A stretch of 64,000 nucleotides of DNA, from assembly GCA_001593685.1 (NCBI GenBank), contig LUKI01000004.1, positions 54,325 through 118,324 on the forward strand. Direction: 5' to 3'. The position numbers and the translations under genes were made by a program. This document shows, piece by piece, positions 34,160 to 45,229 of the stretch (position 1 is its first letter; every line of letters begins with the position of its first letter). The notes under the pieces are model-generated. The model was not told the origin of the DNA, made no database searches, and worked only from the letters and a program-made list of their open reading frames with translations. The DNA comes from Gammaproteobacteria bacterium F7. GTDB lineage: Bacteria; Pseudomonadota; Gammaproteobacteria; Pseudomonadales; IMCC2047.

Positions 34160-36037
34160 TCAAAGGTTAGCGTTCTTGTTGTTACCAGTGGCAGCTTGCT
34201 TAAACCACCAATCCCTAAAGTTAAAAGCATAGGGCGGCGACTTTTTGGGACGTCCAAATTTATCCCAATAAGCAATGCGATGATAGGGTAAATGATATTG
34301 TGGAATGCTGTAATGATGCCAGAGTAATAGGCGATCCAGTGCTCGGCTGGCATGTAACAGTTGCTGGCGCGACTCAGCGTTGATTATTTTGTTAACCAGC
34401 GCATCGGCAACCGGGTGGCTGACACCGCTGTAATTGAGCGCTCCGGGTGTATTTGCCTGCTCGGAGCTAAAATAGAGGTTTAACTCATAGCTGGGCGATA
34501 GGCCGTGCACAAGAACCTCGACAATCATATCGAAATCAAAGTGTGTGACACGATTTTTAAACTGGGTCCGGTCAACATTACGTAGCTGCATGTCGACGCC
34601 GATGCGTTTGAGGTTACGTTTGAAGGGCAGTAACACTTTCGCAAAACTGGGCTGATCAAATAGCACCTCAAAACTTAAGGTCTGACCAGTTTTGCTATGG
34701 GTCATTTGATGGTTTTTTAATTGCCAGCCAGCGGCTTTGAGTAGCTTGAGTGCTTTACGCTGTTGTTTTCGCAGGGTGCCTTTGCCATTCGTTACGGGAG
34801 GCTTAAAAGCATCGCTGAACAGCGCTGGAGGTAATTGATGTTTATAGGGCGCCAATAGTGCCAATTCTTCAGCGCCTGGTTTGCCTTTAGCGCCAAGTTC
34901 TGTATTTGGGAAAAAGCTGCTGTTGCGAGTGTAAGCATTAAAAAAAATTGATCGGTTTAACCATTCAAAATCAAACATCAGACCGATGGCTTCACGCACT
35001 CGTATGTCGGCAAATATGTCCCGACGGGTATTGAAGAAAAATGCCTGGTAACCGGTGGGGATGCTGTGGTTGATTTCGAGTTTTTTAACCTTGCCCTGTT
35101 GGAGCGCCGGAAAGTCATAACCGGTTGCCCAGTTGCTGGAGATATACTCCCGATAGACGTCAAACTCGTTGGATTTGAAAGCTTCGAAAGCAACGTGTAA
35201 GTCGCGATAATAATCGACACTGACCTCATCGAAATTATAACGCCCACGGTTCACTGGCAGGTCTTTTCCCCAATAATCCCTGACTCGTTTGAAGACAATG
35301 CTGCGCCCCGGTTCAAAGTGGCTGATACGGTAGGGACCACTGCCTAAGGGCGGAACCAGAAGCGATTTTTCAAAATCGCGACCTTCCCAAAAGGCCTTGG
35401 ACATCACCGGTAACTCCCCCACACGCAGCGGTAGGGCCCGTGTGTCAGTACCTTTAAAATTGAACTTAACACGCAGTACACTGAGTTTTTCAACGCTTTC
35501 TACGTCAGCAAAAACCTGGGCGAAGCGTGGATGCCCATGTTTGACCAAGGTATGAAAAGAAAAAATAACATCGTCAGCGGTGATGGCGCTACCATCATGG
35601 AAACGTGCCAGAGGGCGGAGGTTGAAAATTGCCCAGCTACGATCTTTTGGGTATTCGATACTTTCGGCGATCAAGCCGTAAGCCGTTTGGGCTTCATCGC
35701 CTGACGGCGCGTAATTGCCGGTGCCGACCATTAAGGGTTCGTTTAGCTCAAACACGCCCCATTTTGAAAAGCCCGGCGACATAAAGGGACTAATACCTTT
35801 AAGGGTGTAGGGGTTGAGCGTGTCAAAGGTGCCGCTGCCCATCAGACGAACCGAACCACCTTTGGGGGCATTTGGGTTTACATAGTCAAAGTGCTCAAAA
35901 TCAGCGCCGTATTTAGGTTCACCATGCAGGGCTATGCCGTGTGAGACCGTAATTTCAGCGGAAACAGGAAGTGCCACGGCCAATAACACAAAGGTTAACA
36001 GGGTGATGAAATGTGGGGAACGGTGGTCGCGTAACAC
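34160..36037 (-). CDS. Extracellular solute-binding protein (SBP family 5, YejA/NppA-like), copy distal to the permeases
   Basis: Signal peptide; HGIALHGEPKYGADFEHFDYVNPNAPKGGSVRL, paralogous to the adjacent CDS. Confidence 0.9.
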   Translation of the reverse strand: MLRDHRSPHFITLLTFVLLAVALPVSAEITVSHGIALHGEPKYGADFEHFDYVNPNAPKGGSVRLMGSGTFDTLNPYTLKGISPFMSPGFSKWGVFELNEPLMVGTGNYAPSGDEAQTAYGLIAESIEYPKDRSWAIFNLRPLARFHDGSAITADDVIFSFHTLVKHGHPRFAQVFADVESVEKLSVLRVKFNFKGTDTRALPLRVGELPVMSKAFWEGRDFEKSLLVPPLGSGPYRISHFEPGRSIVFKRVRDYWGKDLPVNRGRYNFDEVSVDYYRDLHVAFEAFKSNEFDVYREYISSNWATGYDFPALQQGKVKKLEINHSIPTGYQAFFFNTRRDIFADIRVREAIGLMFDFEWLNRSIFFNAYTRNSSFFPNTELGAKGKPGAEELALLAPYKHQLPPALFSDAFKPPVTNGKGTLRKQQRKALKLLKAAGWQLKNHQMTHSKTGQTLSFEVLFDQPSFAKVLLPFKRNLKRIGVDMQLRNVDRTQFKNRVTHFDFDMIVEVLVHGLSPSYELNLYFSSEQANTPGALNYSGVSHPVADALVNKIINAESRQQLLHASRALDRLLLWHHYSIPQYHLPYHRIAYWDKFGRPKKSPPYAFNFRDWWFKQAATGNNKNANL

Positions 36038-36198
36038 GTTGAGTCGGCCTAAAATAGAATTAAGTGGAATGATAATGACAACTAAACGGCAAAAAAGATC
36101 TGCCCGTTGCCATTATTGACCCGTTGAAAACAAAGTGCAGCATTAATGCTGTAATAAAGATCCAACAAATATCGACAGAGTAATAACAGGTTGGATGT

Positions 36199-36753
36199 AT
36201 GGAAGTGATTTTAAGTGTCGTACCCCTGGAATGGGGAGGCATTGGCAGCGCATTGCTGGCTGGTGCGATTATTGGTCTTGAGCGTCAAATCATGGGTAAA
36301 GCGGTGGGGATTCGCACCAGCTCGTTGATTTGCCTGGCCACTTATCTTTTTATTGCAATCTCTTTTGCCGCAACGGACGCCTTTTTCACAAGTCGTGTGG
36401 TTTCTGACCCGTCAAGGATTATTGGTCAGGTAGTCACAGGTGTTGGTTTTCTGGGCGCCGGTGTCATTATTGCCCGCGATGGCGTTGTGCTAGGGGTTAC
36501 CTCTGCGGCGGTGATATGGATTTTAGCCGCTATTGGTGTGGTGGTTGGTGTTGGTCACCATATGCTGGGTATTCTTCTGGCATTACTGACGGTATTGGTT
36601 CTTGTTGGGTTGGACTACATGGAAAGCGGTTTCAAGTGGTTGCAAAAAAGTGTCGATGAAACATTGATTCATCGTGGAAAAAATGGGCACTCAAAAAATG
36701 GCAGCAAGCAACATGACGCTCAAAGTAACGACGAAGAAAGAAAAGAAGACTAA
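36199..36753 (+). CDS. MgtC/SapB family membrane protein
   Basis: GSALLAGAIIGLERQIMGKAVGIRTSSLICLATYLF; GVGFLGAGVII. Confidence 0.88.
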   Translation: MEVILSVVPLEWGGIGSALLAGAIIGLERQIMGKAVGIRTSSLICLATYLFIAISFAATDAFFTSRVVSDPSRIIGQVVTGVGFLGAGVIIARDGVVLGVTSAAVIWILAAIGVVVGVGHHMLGILLALLTVLVLVGLDYMESGFKWLQKSVDETLIHRGKNGHSKNGSKQHDAQSNDEERKED

Positions 36754-36779
36754 AAAGCGTCACATGCAGCTGTTTGCGC

Positions 36780-38414
36780 TTATAAACTGGCGCGTGTTAC
36801 GTCAACATAGAGTTTTAAAGACTGGCCTGGTTGCAGATATTTCTGACGATTAATACCGTTCCAATCTTCGATATCACTGATGCGTATATTAAATTTTTGT
36901 GAGATACGAGCGAGCGAGTCTCCTGAACGTACCCTGTAGCTCACCTTGCGGATCAGCTGGCGGCTATTGTTTGATGAGTTGGCCGCTTTACTCCAGATGA
37001 CCAGTTTTTGACCCTCTCTCAAGACATCTGTGGTGCCGAGGTTATTCCAGCGTGCCACATCGCGCATGCCGACATCGTAACGGCGGGCAATTTTCCAGAA
37101 ACTGTCGCCCGACTTAGTGATATGAATCTGCTTGATGCGATTCGACAGTGATGTACGGTTCTGCTTATTTTTAAGGCGTTGGCCGGCGCTGAACACATAT
37201 TGCTCTGAGCCCTTGCTGGCAACAGGAACAAATAATGCTTTGCCGGCACGAATACGGTTACTGTGAAGGTCGTTAATTTCACGTAATGCTTTGCTGGTTG
37301 TGCGGTAATGTGCGGCAATTGTGCTAATCGTATCGCCGGGTTTTATCGTGTAGCGCACCCAGTTTATGCGTTTATCCTTTGGTAATTGTGCCAGTCTTTC
37401 TTCAAAAGCAGCGGCCTTTTTAACAGGAACAATCAATTGGTGAGGGCCCTCAGGGCTGGTGGCCCATCGATTGAAGCCGGGGTTTAGCAGATAGAGTTCA
37501 TCAAGTTCTATATCGGCAAGTTCAGCAGCTTGCGCCAAATCGATTTGTGAGCCAACGTCAACGCTGGCGAAGTAGGGCTCATCCTTAACGGCAGGGAACT
37601 CCACGCCATAACGGGCTGGTTCATTGAGAATTTGCGCCAGTGCGATTAATTTTGGCACATAAGCCTCTGTTTCCTTAGGTAAACGTAGCGACCAGAAATC
37701 AGTTGCTTTTCCCTGTCTGCGGTTTGCACGAATGGCTTTGTTGACATTGCCTTCGCCGGAATTATAGGCAGCGAGGGCTAACAGCCAATCACCATCGAAA
37801 CGTTTATGTAAGTAGTTCATATAGTTGATGGCCGCTTGCGTTGATTTAACAACGTCACGTCGACCGTCGTACCACCAGTCCTGTTTTAAGCCAAAGCGTT
37901 TACCGGTAGCGGGGATAAACTGCCACATGCCCGAGGCCCGGCCATGAGAATAGGCAAAGGGGTCAAAGGCGCTCTCAACAATCGGTAACAATGCTAATTC
38001 AGCTGGCATATTATGCTCTTCGAGAGCATTGGCTACGTGGAAAAGGTAGCGTTCGGCGCGTTTAGAAACACGTTTAAAATAATCAGGGTGCTTTGCGTAC
38101 CAGTTACGTTGTTGGCGAATGGCTTTGTTGTCTATGTCCAAATCAAAACTGAAATTATTGCGTATACGCGCCCATACATTACCAACGGCAGGCGGTTGAG
38201 TCTTAATAAGGTTGGCGGCTGAGAGTTTTTCAGCCATTATTTTGGAGGGGCTTAGTGTACTGGCGGTGTTTGTTTTAAGTTCGTTTGCGGCTGCTTGTAC
38301 ATCATCTTTTGATGCTGTTTTTTCGTGACTTTTTTGGGTAGCACAAGCCGTTAAAACAGCAGTGCTTGCTAACCATAATAAGATAAATAAAAATTTAGGT
38401 TTAATCTTTAACAT
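36780..38414 (-). CDS. mltD: Membrane-bound lytic murein transglycosylase D-like, lipoprotein, three LysM domains; start assigned to MLKIKPKFLF
   Basis: Lipobox LTAC; SLT domain ELALLPIVESAFDPFAYSHGRASGMWQFIPATGKRFGL; three C-terminal LysM repeats. Confidence 0.9.
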   Translation of the reverse strand: MLKIKPKFLFILLWLASTAVLTACATQKSHEKTASKDDVQAAANELKTNTASTLSPSKIMAEKLSAANLIKTQPPAVGNVWARIRNNFSFDLDIDNKAIRQQRNWYAKHPDYFKRVSKRAERYLFHVANALEEHNMPAELALLPIVESAFDPFAYSHGRASGMWQFIPATGKRFGLKQDWWYDGRRDVVKSTQAAINYMNYLHKRFDGDWLLALAAYNSGEGNVNKAIRANRRQGKATDFWSLRLPKETEAYVPKLIALAQILNEPARYGVEFPAVKDEPYFASVDVGSQIDLAQAAELADIELDELYLLNPGFNRWATSPEGPHQLIVPVKKAAAFEERLAQLPKDKRINWVRYTIKPGDTISTIAAHYRTTSKALREINDLHSNRIRAGKALFVPVASKGSEQYVFSAGQRLKNKQNRTSLSNRIKQIHITKSGDSFWKIARRYDVGMRDVARWNNLGTTDVLREGQKLVIWSKAANSSNNSRQLIRKVSYRVRSGDSLARISQKFNIRISDIEDWNGINRQKYLQPGQSLKLYVDVTRASL

Positions 38415-38482
38415 ATTGATTTTAATAATTAATAAGGTGGTTTTTTGTTGATAATTTGCCAAGTTTAGCTTAAGCATCGTCT

Positions 38483-39259
38483 TTAAAACTGATCTTTCCA
38501 AAGACGGGTATGGCGGAATACATCAACGGGACGGTTGAGTGACAGCTGGAAATGTTTGCTCACATTATTCTTTATGGAGTCTTTGTCACTGCGTAAAAAT
38601 GGATTGATGGCTAATTGCTCTTTCAAGGTGGTGGGGAGTGTTGCTTGCCCATTATCACGCAATTGTTGGCACTTCACTTGGTAGGTGTGAAGGTGCTGGT
38701 TATCAGGCTCCACAGCAAGTGCAAAGTCCACATTAGCGAGTGTATATTCATGGGTTGGGTAAATAACCGTGTCTTCGGTTAGCAGGGTGTATTTCTGCAG
38801 TGAAGCGTACATTTGCTCAGCACTGCCTTCAAATAAGCGTCCGCAACCGCAGGAAAAAAGGCTGTCGCCGCAGAACAATAACGGCTTGCTGCTGCCATGA
38901 CTAATATAGGCAATGTGATCCAAGGTGTGCCCCGGTACTTCCAGCACGGCAAAGGTTTCATCAAGGATGCTGATTTTATCGCCCTCTGTCAGCGGTGTAT
39001 CAATATGTGGGATTGCTGAGTTGTTTGGGCCATAAACCGGTACCTTACCTTCGGCTAGTAGCTTTTCAACTCCACCAATATGATCATGGTGGTGGTGGGT
39101 TATCAGGATAGCTTCGAGCGTTAATCCGTGCTTTTTTAGATAAGTCATTACCGGTTCGGATTGTCCGGGGTCAACAACAACGGCGCGTTGTGTCTCTGGG
39201 CGTTGTAAAAGCCAGATATAGTTATCGTTGAAGGCGGGGATAGGGGTAACTGTCAGCAT
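38483..39259 (-). CDS. gloB: Hydroxyacylglutathione hydrolase (glyoxalase II)
   Basis: THHHHDHIGG metallo-beta-lactamase motif; GDSLFSCGCGRLFEG. Confidence 0.95.
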   Translation of the reverse strand: MLTVTPIPAFNDNYIWLLQRPETQRAVVVDPGQSEPVMTYLKKHGLTLEAILITHHHHDHIGGVEKLLAEGKVPVYGPNNSAIPHIDTPLTEGDKISILDETFAVLEVPGHTLDHIAYISHGSSKPLLFCGDSLFSCGCGRLFEGSAEQMYASLQKYTLLTEDTVIYPTHEYTLANVDFALAVEPDNQHLHTYQVKCQQLRDNGQATLPTTLKEQLAINPFLRSDKDSIKNNVSKHFQLSLNRPVDVFRHTRLWKDQF

Positions 39260-39363
39260 AGTCAGGGCACAACTCGGTTCAGAAAATGATTACAGGGCGT
39301 ATAATAGTCAAGCACAGGTTTATTTACTATCGTTAGCTATTGTGATTAGTCGTAGGTGTCAAC

Positions 39364-40143
39364 ATGAAGACGCTGTTTGGTCAGCAAGGTCGTTCAATAG
39401 TTCAGAATCAGGTTGACTGGCAACTCTGGCAGCAGCAGCCGCTGGGACAGTCATTGATTGAGCATGAGCGAACGTTATTGACACCATTGCTTGAAAGAAA
39501 ACTCGGCGTACAGCTGTTACAGCTCAGTATTGCCGGTTGCGAGCCGCTATTTAGCCGCTGCTCGATACCACATCAAACCTTCGCACAAATAACCAGCAGT
39601 GGTAGTGATGTATCGCCGCATCCTAATTGCAACCTGTTGCTTGAACCCTGTTATTTGCCAATTGCCAATAACTCAATGGATGCGATTGTTCTGCACCACA
39701 TACTGGAATACTCCCGTAATCCACACCAGATTTTACGTGAAGCCCACCGTGCACTGAACTCTGGCGGGCAGTTATTTGTGATGGCTTTTAATCCGTGGAG
39801 TTTGATGGGCGTACGTAAGCTGGTTTCACCGCTGAAAAGGGCGCCCTGGACCGGCAGCTATCGTTCCTGGATGAAACTTAATGACTGGTTAAATTTGCTT
39901 GGTTTTAAAGTTGAGCGCACACATTACGGCTTTTTTAGGGCACCGCTGAATACCACTAAGGGCGACGGCAATAACAGCAAACTCGAACAGCTGGGTCGAA
40001 AATATAATTGCTTTTTTGGCAGCACCTATGCCATCGTTGCGCGCAAACAAACGGTCGGTATGACACCGCTCCATGAAATTAAATTGAAGCGGCGTGTTTT
40101 AACCTTTCCACTGACTGAACCAACGACACGCAACGTAAAGTGA
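39364..40143 (+). CDS. Class I SAM-dependent methyltransferase
   Basis: Methyltransferase type 11-like core (LPIANNSMDAIVLHHILEYSRNPHQILREAHRALNSGGQLFV); between gloB and rnhA. Confidence 0.82.
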   Translation: MKTLFGQQGRSIVQNQVDWQLWQQQPLGQSLIEHERTLLTPLLERKLGVQLLQLSIAGCEPLFSRCSIPHQTFAQITSSGSDVSPHPNCNLLLEPCYLPIANNSMDAIVLHHILEYSRNPHQILREAHRALNSGGQLFVMAFNPWSLMGVRKLVSPLKRAPWTGSYRSWMKLNDWLNLLGFKVERTHYGFFRAPLNTTKGDGNNSKLEQLGRKYNCFFGSTYAIVARKQTVGMTPLHEIKLKRRVLTFPLTEPTTRNVK

Positions 40144-40221
40144 TTTGATGGCTTTGCGCCGGGCTGATCGTTAAAGCGTTTTACTAATCATCCAAATTAA
40201 TTAACTTCGAGAGCTGCTATT

Positions 40222-40674
40222 TTGTCTGCTTCAACAACCGTTGAAATATTTACCGATGGTGCCTGTAAGGGGAATCCAGGTCCAGGGGGCTGGGGAGCCC
40301 TATTACGCTATCAGGGAAAAGAAAAAACATTGTTTGGAGGAGAGCTTGATACCACCAACAACCGTATGGAAATGATGGCCGTGATCGAAGCGCTTCGCAG
40401 TCTTAAGCGTCCCTGTGATGTTATTCTCACCACCGACTCTGTATATGTCAAAAATGGCATTACCAGCTGGATTTCAGGTTGGAAAAAAAAGGGTTGGAAA
40501 ACCGCCGCTAAGAAACCGGTAAAGAATGTTGATTTATGGAAGCAGCTTGATGAAGAGTGTGCGAAACATACCATTGACTGGCATTGGGTAAAGGGTCACA
40601 GCGGCCATCGTGAAAATGAAATTGCTGATCAACTTGCCAATCAAGGGGTCGATCAGGTGTTGACACAGGGTTAG
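40222..40674 (+). CDS. rnhA: Ribonuclease HI
   Basis: [43 protein letters not shown]. Confidence 0.96.
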   Translation: MSASTTVEIFTDGACKGNPGPGGWGALLRYQGKEKTLFGGELDTTNNRMEMMAVIEALRSLKRPCDVILTTDSVYVKNGITSWISGWKKKGWKTAAKKPVKNVDLWKQLDEECAKHTIDWHWVKGHSGHRENEIADQLANQGVDQVLTQG

Positions 40675-40683
40675 TAAAAACTT

Positions 40684-41400
40684 ATGCGGCAAATTGTACT
40701 GGATACGGAAACCACAGGCCTTGAGGCTTCACAGGGGCATCGAATTATTGAGATTGGCTGTGTGGAACTTATTGACCGAAAACTGACCGGGCGTCATTAC
40801 CATCAATACATTAATCCGGAGCGAGACATTGATGATGGTGCTGCGGAAGTGCACGGTATCACCTCTGATTTCCTTGCAGATAAGCCGGTCTTTGCCGATA
40901 TTGCCAACGAATTCCTGGCGTTTATTAAGGGCGCCGAGCTGGTTATTCACAACGCCCCCTTTGATGTTGGTTTCATTGATCATGAATTTCGCCTGCTGAA
41001 TCAGGGGCATCCCAAGACCAGTGAAATTTGCGGCATCATTGACACCATCGTGATGGCCCGCAAAAAGCATCCAGGGCAAAAAAATAACCTGGATGCACTG
41101 TGTAAACGCTATGGTGTAGATAACTCCGCTCGAGATCTTCACGGCGCCTTGCTTGATGCCGAGATTCTTGCTGACGTTTATTTGCTGATGACGGGCGGCC
41201 AAACAGCCTTGATGTTGGGGGCTGATGAGCAGGCTGGTGGCGAAGCTGGGCAGATGGTTATTAACCGTGTCAGTGCTGAACGGCGACCACTAAAAGTAAT
41301 TCGTGCCAGTGATGAGGAGTTGGTCGCACATAATGATAATTTACAGGAGTTGGAGAAGGTCAGTGGGGACTGCCTGTGGCTCAAAATGGAGCAGAATTAA
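40684..41400 (+). CDS. dnaQ: DNA polymerase III subunit epsilon
   Basis: MRQIVLDTETTGLEASQGHRIIEIGCVE exonuclease I motif; downstream of rnhA. Confidence 0.96.
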   Translation: MRQIVLDTETTGLEASQGHRIIEIGCVELIDRKLTGRHYHQYINPERDIDDGAAEVHGITSDFLADKPVFADIANEFLAFIKGAELVIHNAPFDVGFIDHEFRLLNQGHPKTSEICGIIDTIVMARKKHPGQKNNLDALCKRYGVDNSARDLHGALLDAEILADVYLLMTGGQTALMLGADEQAGGEAGQMVINRVSAERRPLKVIRASDEELVAHNDNLQELEKVSGDCLWLKMEQN

Positions 41401-41432
41401 GTCTTTAGTACATTGATGTTGTTTGACGAAAT

Positions 41433-41469
41433 AAAAAAGCGCTGCAGTTGCCTGACAGCGCTTTTTTTT
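41433..41469. terminator. Bidirectional terminator between convergent dnaQ and nhaB
   Basis: AAAAAAGCGCTG...CAGCGCTTTTTTTT. Confidence 0.82.
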
Positions 41470-41486
41470 GGTGCGAAGAGTAGTAC

Positions 41487-42989
41487 TTAAAGTAAATAGC
41501 TAACCCCTAAATAGCCAACAATTGAGAGTACGATGGTGTAGGGAAGAGCCATCAGCACCATGCGACCGTAGGATAAGCGGATTAAAGGTGCCAGTGCTGA
41601 GGTGAGCAGAAACAGGAAGGCTGCTTGACCATTTGGCGTCGCAACACTGGGTAGGTTGGTGCCGGTATTAATTGAAATTGCCAGCAACTCAAAATGTTCA
41701 CGGCTAATGGTGCCAGCATCAAAAGCTTGCTTCACTTCGTTGATATAAACGGTAGCAACAAAAACGTTATCACTGATCGCCGACAGCACACCGTTGGCTA
41801 TAAAAAACATACCGGGCTGAACCGCTTCATCCATTTCTAACACAGCGGCAATGACAGGGTTGAAAAGGTGTTGCTCGTGAATGACCGCCACAATGGCAAA
41901 GAAAACAACCAGTAACGCCGTAAAGGGTAAGCCCTCCTCAAAGGACTTACCGATTTGATGTTCTTCGATGACACCATTCATTGCCGTAAGCAATACAATG
42001 ACCGTTAATCCAATGACGCCAACTGCAGCCAGGTGAAGCGCTAACGCCACGACGAGGAAAACGGCAACAGCAGCTTGTATGAATAACGTGGCTCTTTGGC
42101 GCTGTGTACGCTTGGCATCGTGCTCGGCGTCAACATTTTCTAAAATGCTGCGCACTTCTGCGGGCAATTTCTCACCGTAACCAAACCAGCCCGTTGCCTC
42201 CAATACAATCACGGTTAGCAAACCGGCAACAAGTACCGGCATGGTGACAGGCATCATGCGGACGAAGAATTCAATGAATTCCCAGCCGGCTACCTTGGCA
42301 ATCAGCAGGTTTTGAGGTTCTCCAACCAAAGTACAAACGCCGCCCAGCGCGGTACCTACGGCACCATGCATCATTAAACTACGCAAAAAAGCACGGAATT
42401 TATCAAGATCTTCGCGGTGGTACTCATGCAGGCTTTTGTCAGAGTTATGATCGTGTTCGTGGGTGACCGGTTTACCAGAAGCGACCTTATGGTAGATGGT
42501 ATAGAAACCAACACTGACGCTGATCAGCACCGCGGTTACTGTCAACGCATCCAAAAATGCAGATAAGATTGCTGCCACCAGAGAAAATAGCAGCGATAAC
42601 GCCATTTTAGATTTCACCTTAATCAAAATTTTGGTGAAAACGTACAGCAGCAGGTCCTTCATGAAATAAATGCCTGCCACCATAAAGATCAGTAGAAAAA
42701 TTACTTCAATATTGGCAATGGCTTCGTTAAAAACAGCCTCGGTACTGGTCATCCCCATGATAACAGCCTGAATAGCCAAGAGTCCGCCCGGTTGCAGGGG
42801 ATAGCATTTCAATGCCATTGCCAGGGTGAAAATAAACTCTGCGATCAATAACCAGCCGGTCACGAAAGGGCCCAATACCATTAAGCAAACAGGGTTCAGG
42901 AACAGGAAAGCAATGATGGCTTTTTTGTACCAAACGGGCGCGGTACCCAGAAAGTTACTCAGCAGGGCATGGGGTATGCTGTTTGACAT
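41487..42989 (-). CDS. nhaB: Na(+)/H(+) antiporter NhaB
   Basis: 500-aa polytopic protein; [23 protein letters not shown]-terminus typical of Nha[17 protein letters not shown]. Confidence 0.93.
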   Translation of the reverse strand: MSNSIPHALLSNFLGTAPVWYKKAIIAFLFLNPVCLMVLGPFVTGWLLIAEFIFTLAMALKCYPLQPGGLLAIQAVIMGMTSTEAVFNEAIANIEVIFLLIFMVAGIYFMKDLLLYVFTKILIKVKSKMALSLLFSLVAAILSAFLDALTVTAVLISVSVGFYTIYHKVASGKPVTHEHDHNSDKSLHEYHREDLDKFRAFLRSLMMHGAVGTALGGVCTLVGEPQNLLIAKVAGWEFIEFFVRMMPVTMPVLVAGLLTVIVLEATGWFGYGEKLPAEVRSILENVDAEHDAKRTQRQRATLFIQAAVAVFLVVALALHLAAVGVIGLTVIVLLTAMNGVIEEHQIGKSFEEGLPFTALLVVFFAIVAVIHEQHLFNPVIAAVLEMDEAVQPGMFFIANGVLSAISDNVFVATVYINEVKQAFDAGTISREHFELLAISINTGTNLPSVATPNGQAAFLFLLTSALAPLIRLSYGRMVLMALPYTIVLSIVGYLGVSYLL

Positions 42990-43162
42990 TATGATTTTTC
43001 CGTAAAGATTGGTGTCTGATAGCAGGCGCCTCTAAGTACCTTTTTTGGTCGGTGCACTCTGAGGTTTGGCAGACTATTTTTTTGGGATTCAAGCCTTTGT
43101 GGCTATCGCGGCAGCTCGGCGAATCATACCTCACCTTGAGTAGACCATGCAATTGATGTGGA

Positions 43163-43795
43163 TTAGCGATGGCTAGCCAAAAGAGCCTCGTAAAGGGCAA
43201 CAATAATCCCCGCTGTCACGCCCCATATTTTCTCGCTTTGGTACTCCGTGGAAAAATAACGACGCATCTCGTTATCGTAGAGAACCTCCTGCAATGAAAA
43301 ATTGTCGGGAGACATTAAAAAGTTGAGTGGCACCGTCAGGGTGCGACTGACTTCGGAGGCATCCAGTGTTGGTGAAAAAGCATGTTTCACAAGGCCCACA
43401 ACCGGCGTGACACAATAACCACTAACGGTATAGTAGTCGCCTAGCCGCCCCAGTAATTCAACATTGTGCTGCTCAAGGCCAATTTCCTCGTGACTTTCCC
43501 GTAGCGCGGTAGCTTCAAGTGAATTATCGACGCTTTCAATGCTGCCACCGGGAAAGCTGATCTGTCCCGGGTGGTGGCGGAGGTGTTCCGCACGCTGAGT
43601 GAGTAACAGCTGTAATTGTTGATCCTGCTGAATAATAGGAACGAGCACCGCGGCGCTGCGGTAACGGCCTTTAAAACGTGTTTTGAAGGCGACGGATTCA
43701 GGGTGTCGGATCGGTTCCACAGCAGAGCTGATATGCGCTCTAAAATGCCTGCGCAAAGAGGCTTGCGTGGGCTTTATCGCGGGGCGTTTAGACAC
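43163..43795 (-). CDS. NUDIX hydrolase, CoA pyrophosphatase-like
   Basis: HHPGQISFPGGSIESVDNSLEATALRESHEEIGL. Confidence 0.9.
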   Translation of the reverse strand: MSKRPAIKPTQASLRRHFRAHISSAVEPIRHPESVAFKTRFKGRYRSAAVLVPIIQQDQQLQLLLTQRAEHLRHHPGQISFPGGSIESVDNSLEATALRESHEEIGLEQHNVELLGRLGDYYTVSGYCVTPVVGLVKHAFSPTLDASEVSRTLTVPLNFLMSPDNFSLQEVLYDNEMRRYFSTEYQSEKIWGVTAGIIVALYEALLASHR

Positions 43796-43832
43796 AATTC
43801 GATATTTCTAAGCTATGAAGTTATGTCGACGA

Positions 43833-45200
43833 TCAGGCGAGCCCTTCCATTAAATGAGATACTTTCACTAGTGTTTCTGAGTATTCTTTATCAGCATCGG
43901 AATCCGCGACGATACCGCCGCCACCCCAGCAATAGATATGGCCGTCATGGCAAACCAGCGTTCTAATTAAAATACTGCTATCCATGTTGCCGTTGCAGTC
44001 CAGGTAAGCAATGCTGCCGCAGTAGGCCGTACGCCGGTGCGGCTCCAGCTCTTCGATGATTTCCATGGCGCGTAATTTTGGCGCGCCGGTGATGGAGCCA
44101 CCGGGAAAACTGCCTTCAAGCAAATCGACGGCATCTTTATCCGCGGCTAGTTTGCCTTGAATGGTGCTCACCATGTGATGCACATTCGAATAGCCCTCGA
44201 TATCAAACAGCTTTGGTACCGAGACACTGCCCAGCTCGCAGGCTTTGCTGAGATCATTACGCAATAAATCAACAATCATCAGGTTTTCAGCGCGGTCCTT
44301 GGTGCTATTTTTGAGTAGCTGCGCATACTGGTGATCTTTTTCAGGGTCTTCGTCACGCGGGCGAGTACCTTTAATGGGTTTGGTCTCAACGCGCCCCTGA
44401 CTGACTTCAATAAAACGTTCCGGTGATAGCGAAACCAGCGAGTAATCATCGGTTTGCATAAAGGCACTGAATGGTGCGTCTGTACGTTCGCTCAAACGTT
44501 GATAAGCAAACCACTCGTCGCCCTGATAGTCGGCCTTGAAACGCTGTGCAAGGTTCACCTGATAGCAGTCGCCTGCCTTAATGTAGTCAATAATGCGGTG
44601 ATACTTGTCTTTATATTCAGCCACCGTCATATTGGAATCAAACGTAGATTTCAGTTTGAAATCGTCCAATGGACTGGACTCTATATCTGAGGTGGCGAGC
44701 ATCAGCATTGCTTCACGCTGTTGGATGGAACAGGCGGGGTGGGCAATAAAATAAGCCGTTTTAAGCTGGTGGTCACGGATTAGCGCCCAAAGGTAAATAC
44801 CTACATCCATTAAGGGAATATCGATATCATTTTCGGCTGTGGTTGGCAGGTCTTCGATCACTCTGCCTAAGTCGTAGCTGAAATAACCCAGTGCACCTCC
44901 TTGGAAAGGGAGTTCAACCGTACCGCTGTCAGAGGGCCCCAGTTCAGCCAGTTGCTGCTTTAGTAGGTCAAAGGGATCAGCTGAGTGTTGTTCGACACCG
45001 GCGAGGGTTTTTAGCTGTGTACCCTGTTCGTTAGTGGTTAAGGTGGCGACAGGCGCGGCACTCATAATATCGAAGCGTTGTGTACCATTGCTATCAAAGC
45101 TACTGTCCAGCAGCACCGGTCTTGGTTGCTGACGGATGCGTTCGAATAGCTGCTGAGTGCTTAGCTGGTAAGGAATTGGTTGAATAAATAACTGTGCCAT
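43833..45200 (-). CDS. pabB: Aminodeoxychorismate synthase component I
   Basis: Chorismate-binding motifs KPIKGTRPR, EGSFPGGSITGAPKLRAMEIIEELEPHRR, YCGSIAYL. Confidence 0.95.
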   Translation of the reverse strand: MAQLFIQPIPYQLSTQQLFERIRQQPRPVLLDSSFDSNGTQRFDIMSAAPVATLTTNEQGTQLKTLAGVEQHSADPFDLLKQQLAELGPSDSGTVELPFQGGALGYFSYDLGRVIEDLPTTAENDIDIPLMDVGIYLWALIRDHQLKTAYFIAHPACSIQQREAMLMLATSDIESSPLDDFKLKSTFDSNMTVAEYKDKYHRIIDYIKAGDCYQVNLAQRFKADYQGDEWFAYQRLSERTDAPFSAFMQTDDYSLVSLSPERFIEVSQGRVETKPIKGTRPRDEDPEKDHQYAQLLKNSTKDRAENLMIVDLLRNDLSKACELGSVSVPKLFDIEGYSNVHHMVSTIQGKLAADKDAVDLLEGSFPGGSITGAPKLRAMEIIEELEPHRRTAYCGSIAYLDCNGNMDSSILIRTLVCHDGHIYCWGGGGIVADSDADKEYSETLVKVSHLMEGLA

Positions 45201-45210
45201 AGCGTGACTA

Positions 45211-45229
45211 AAATTACTTTAAGTAATTT
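45211..45229. repeat. 19-bp perfect palindrome (8-3-8) between integrase and pabB
   Basis: AAATTACT-TTA-AGTAATTT. Confidence 0.85.

Noticed and set aside
40729-41202. 157-aa minus-strand ORF
   Set aside because: Antisense to dnaQ; no motif support.
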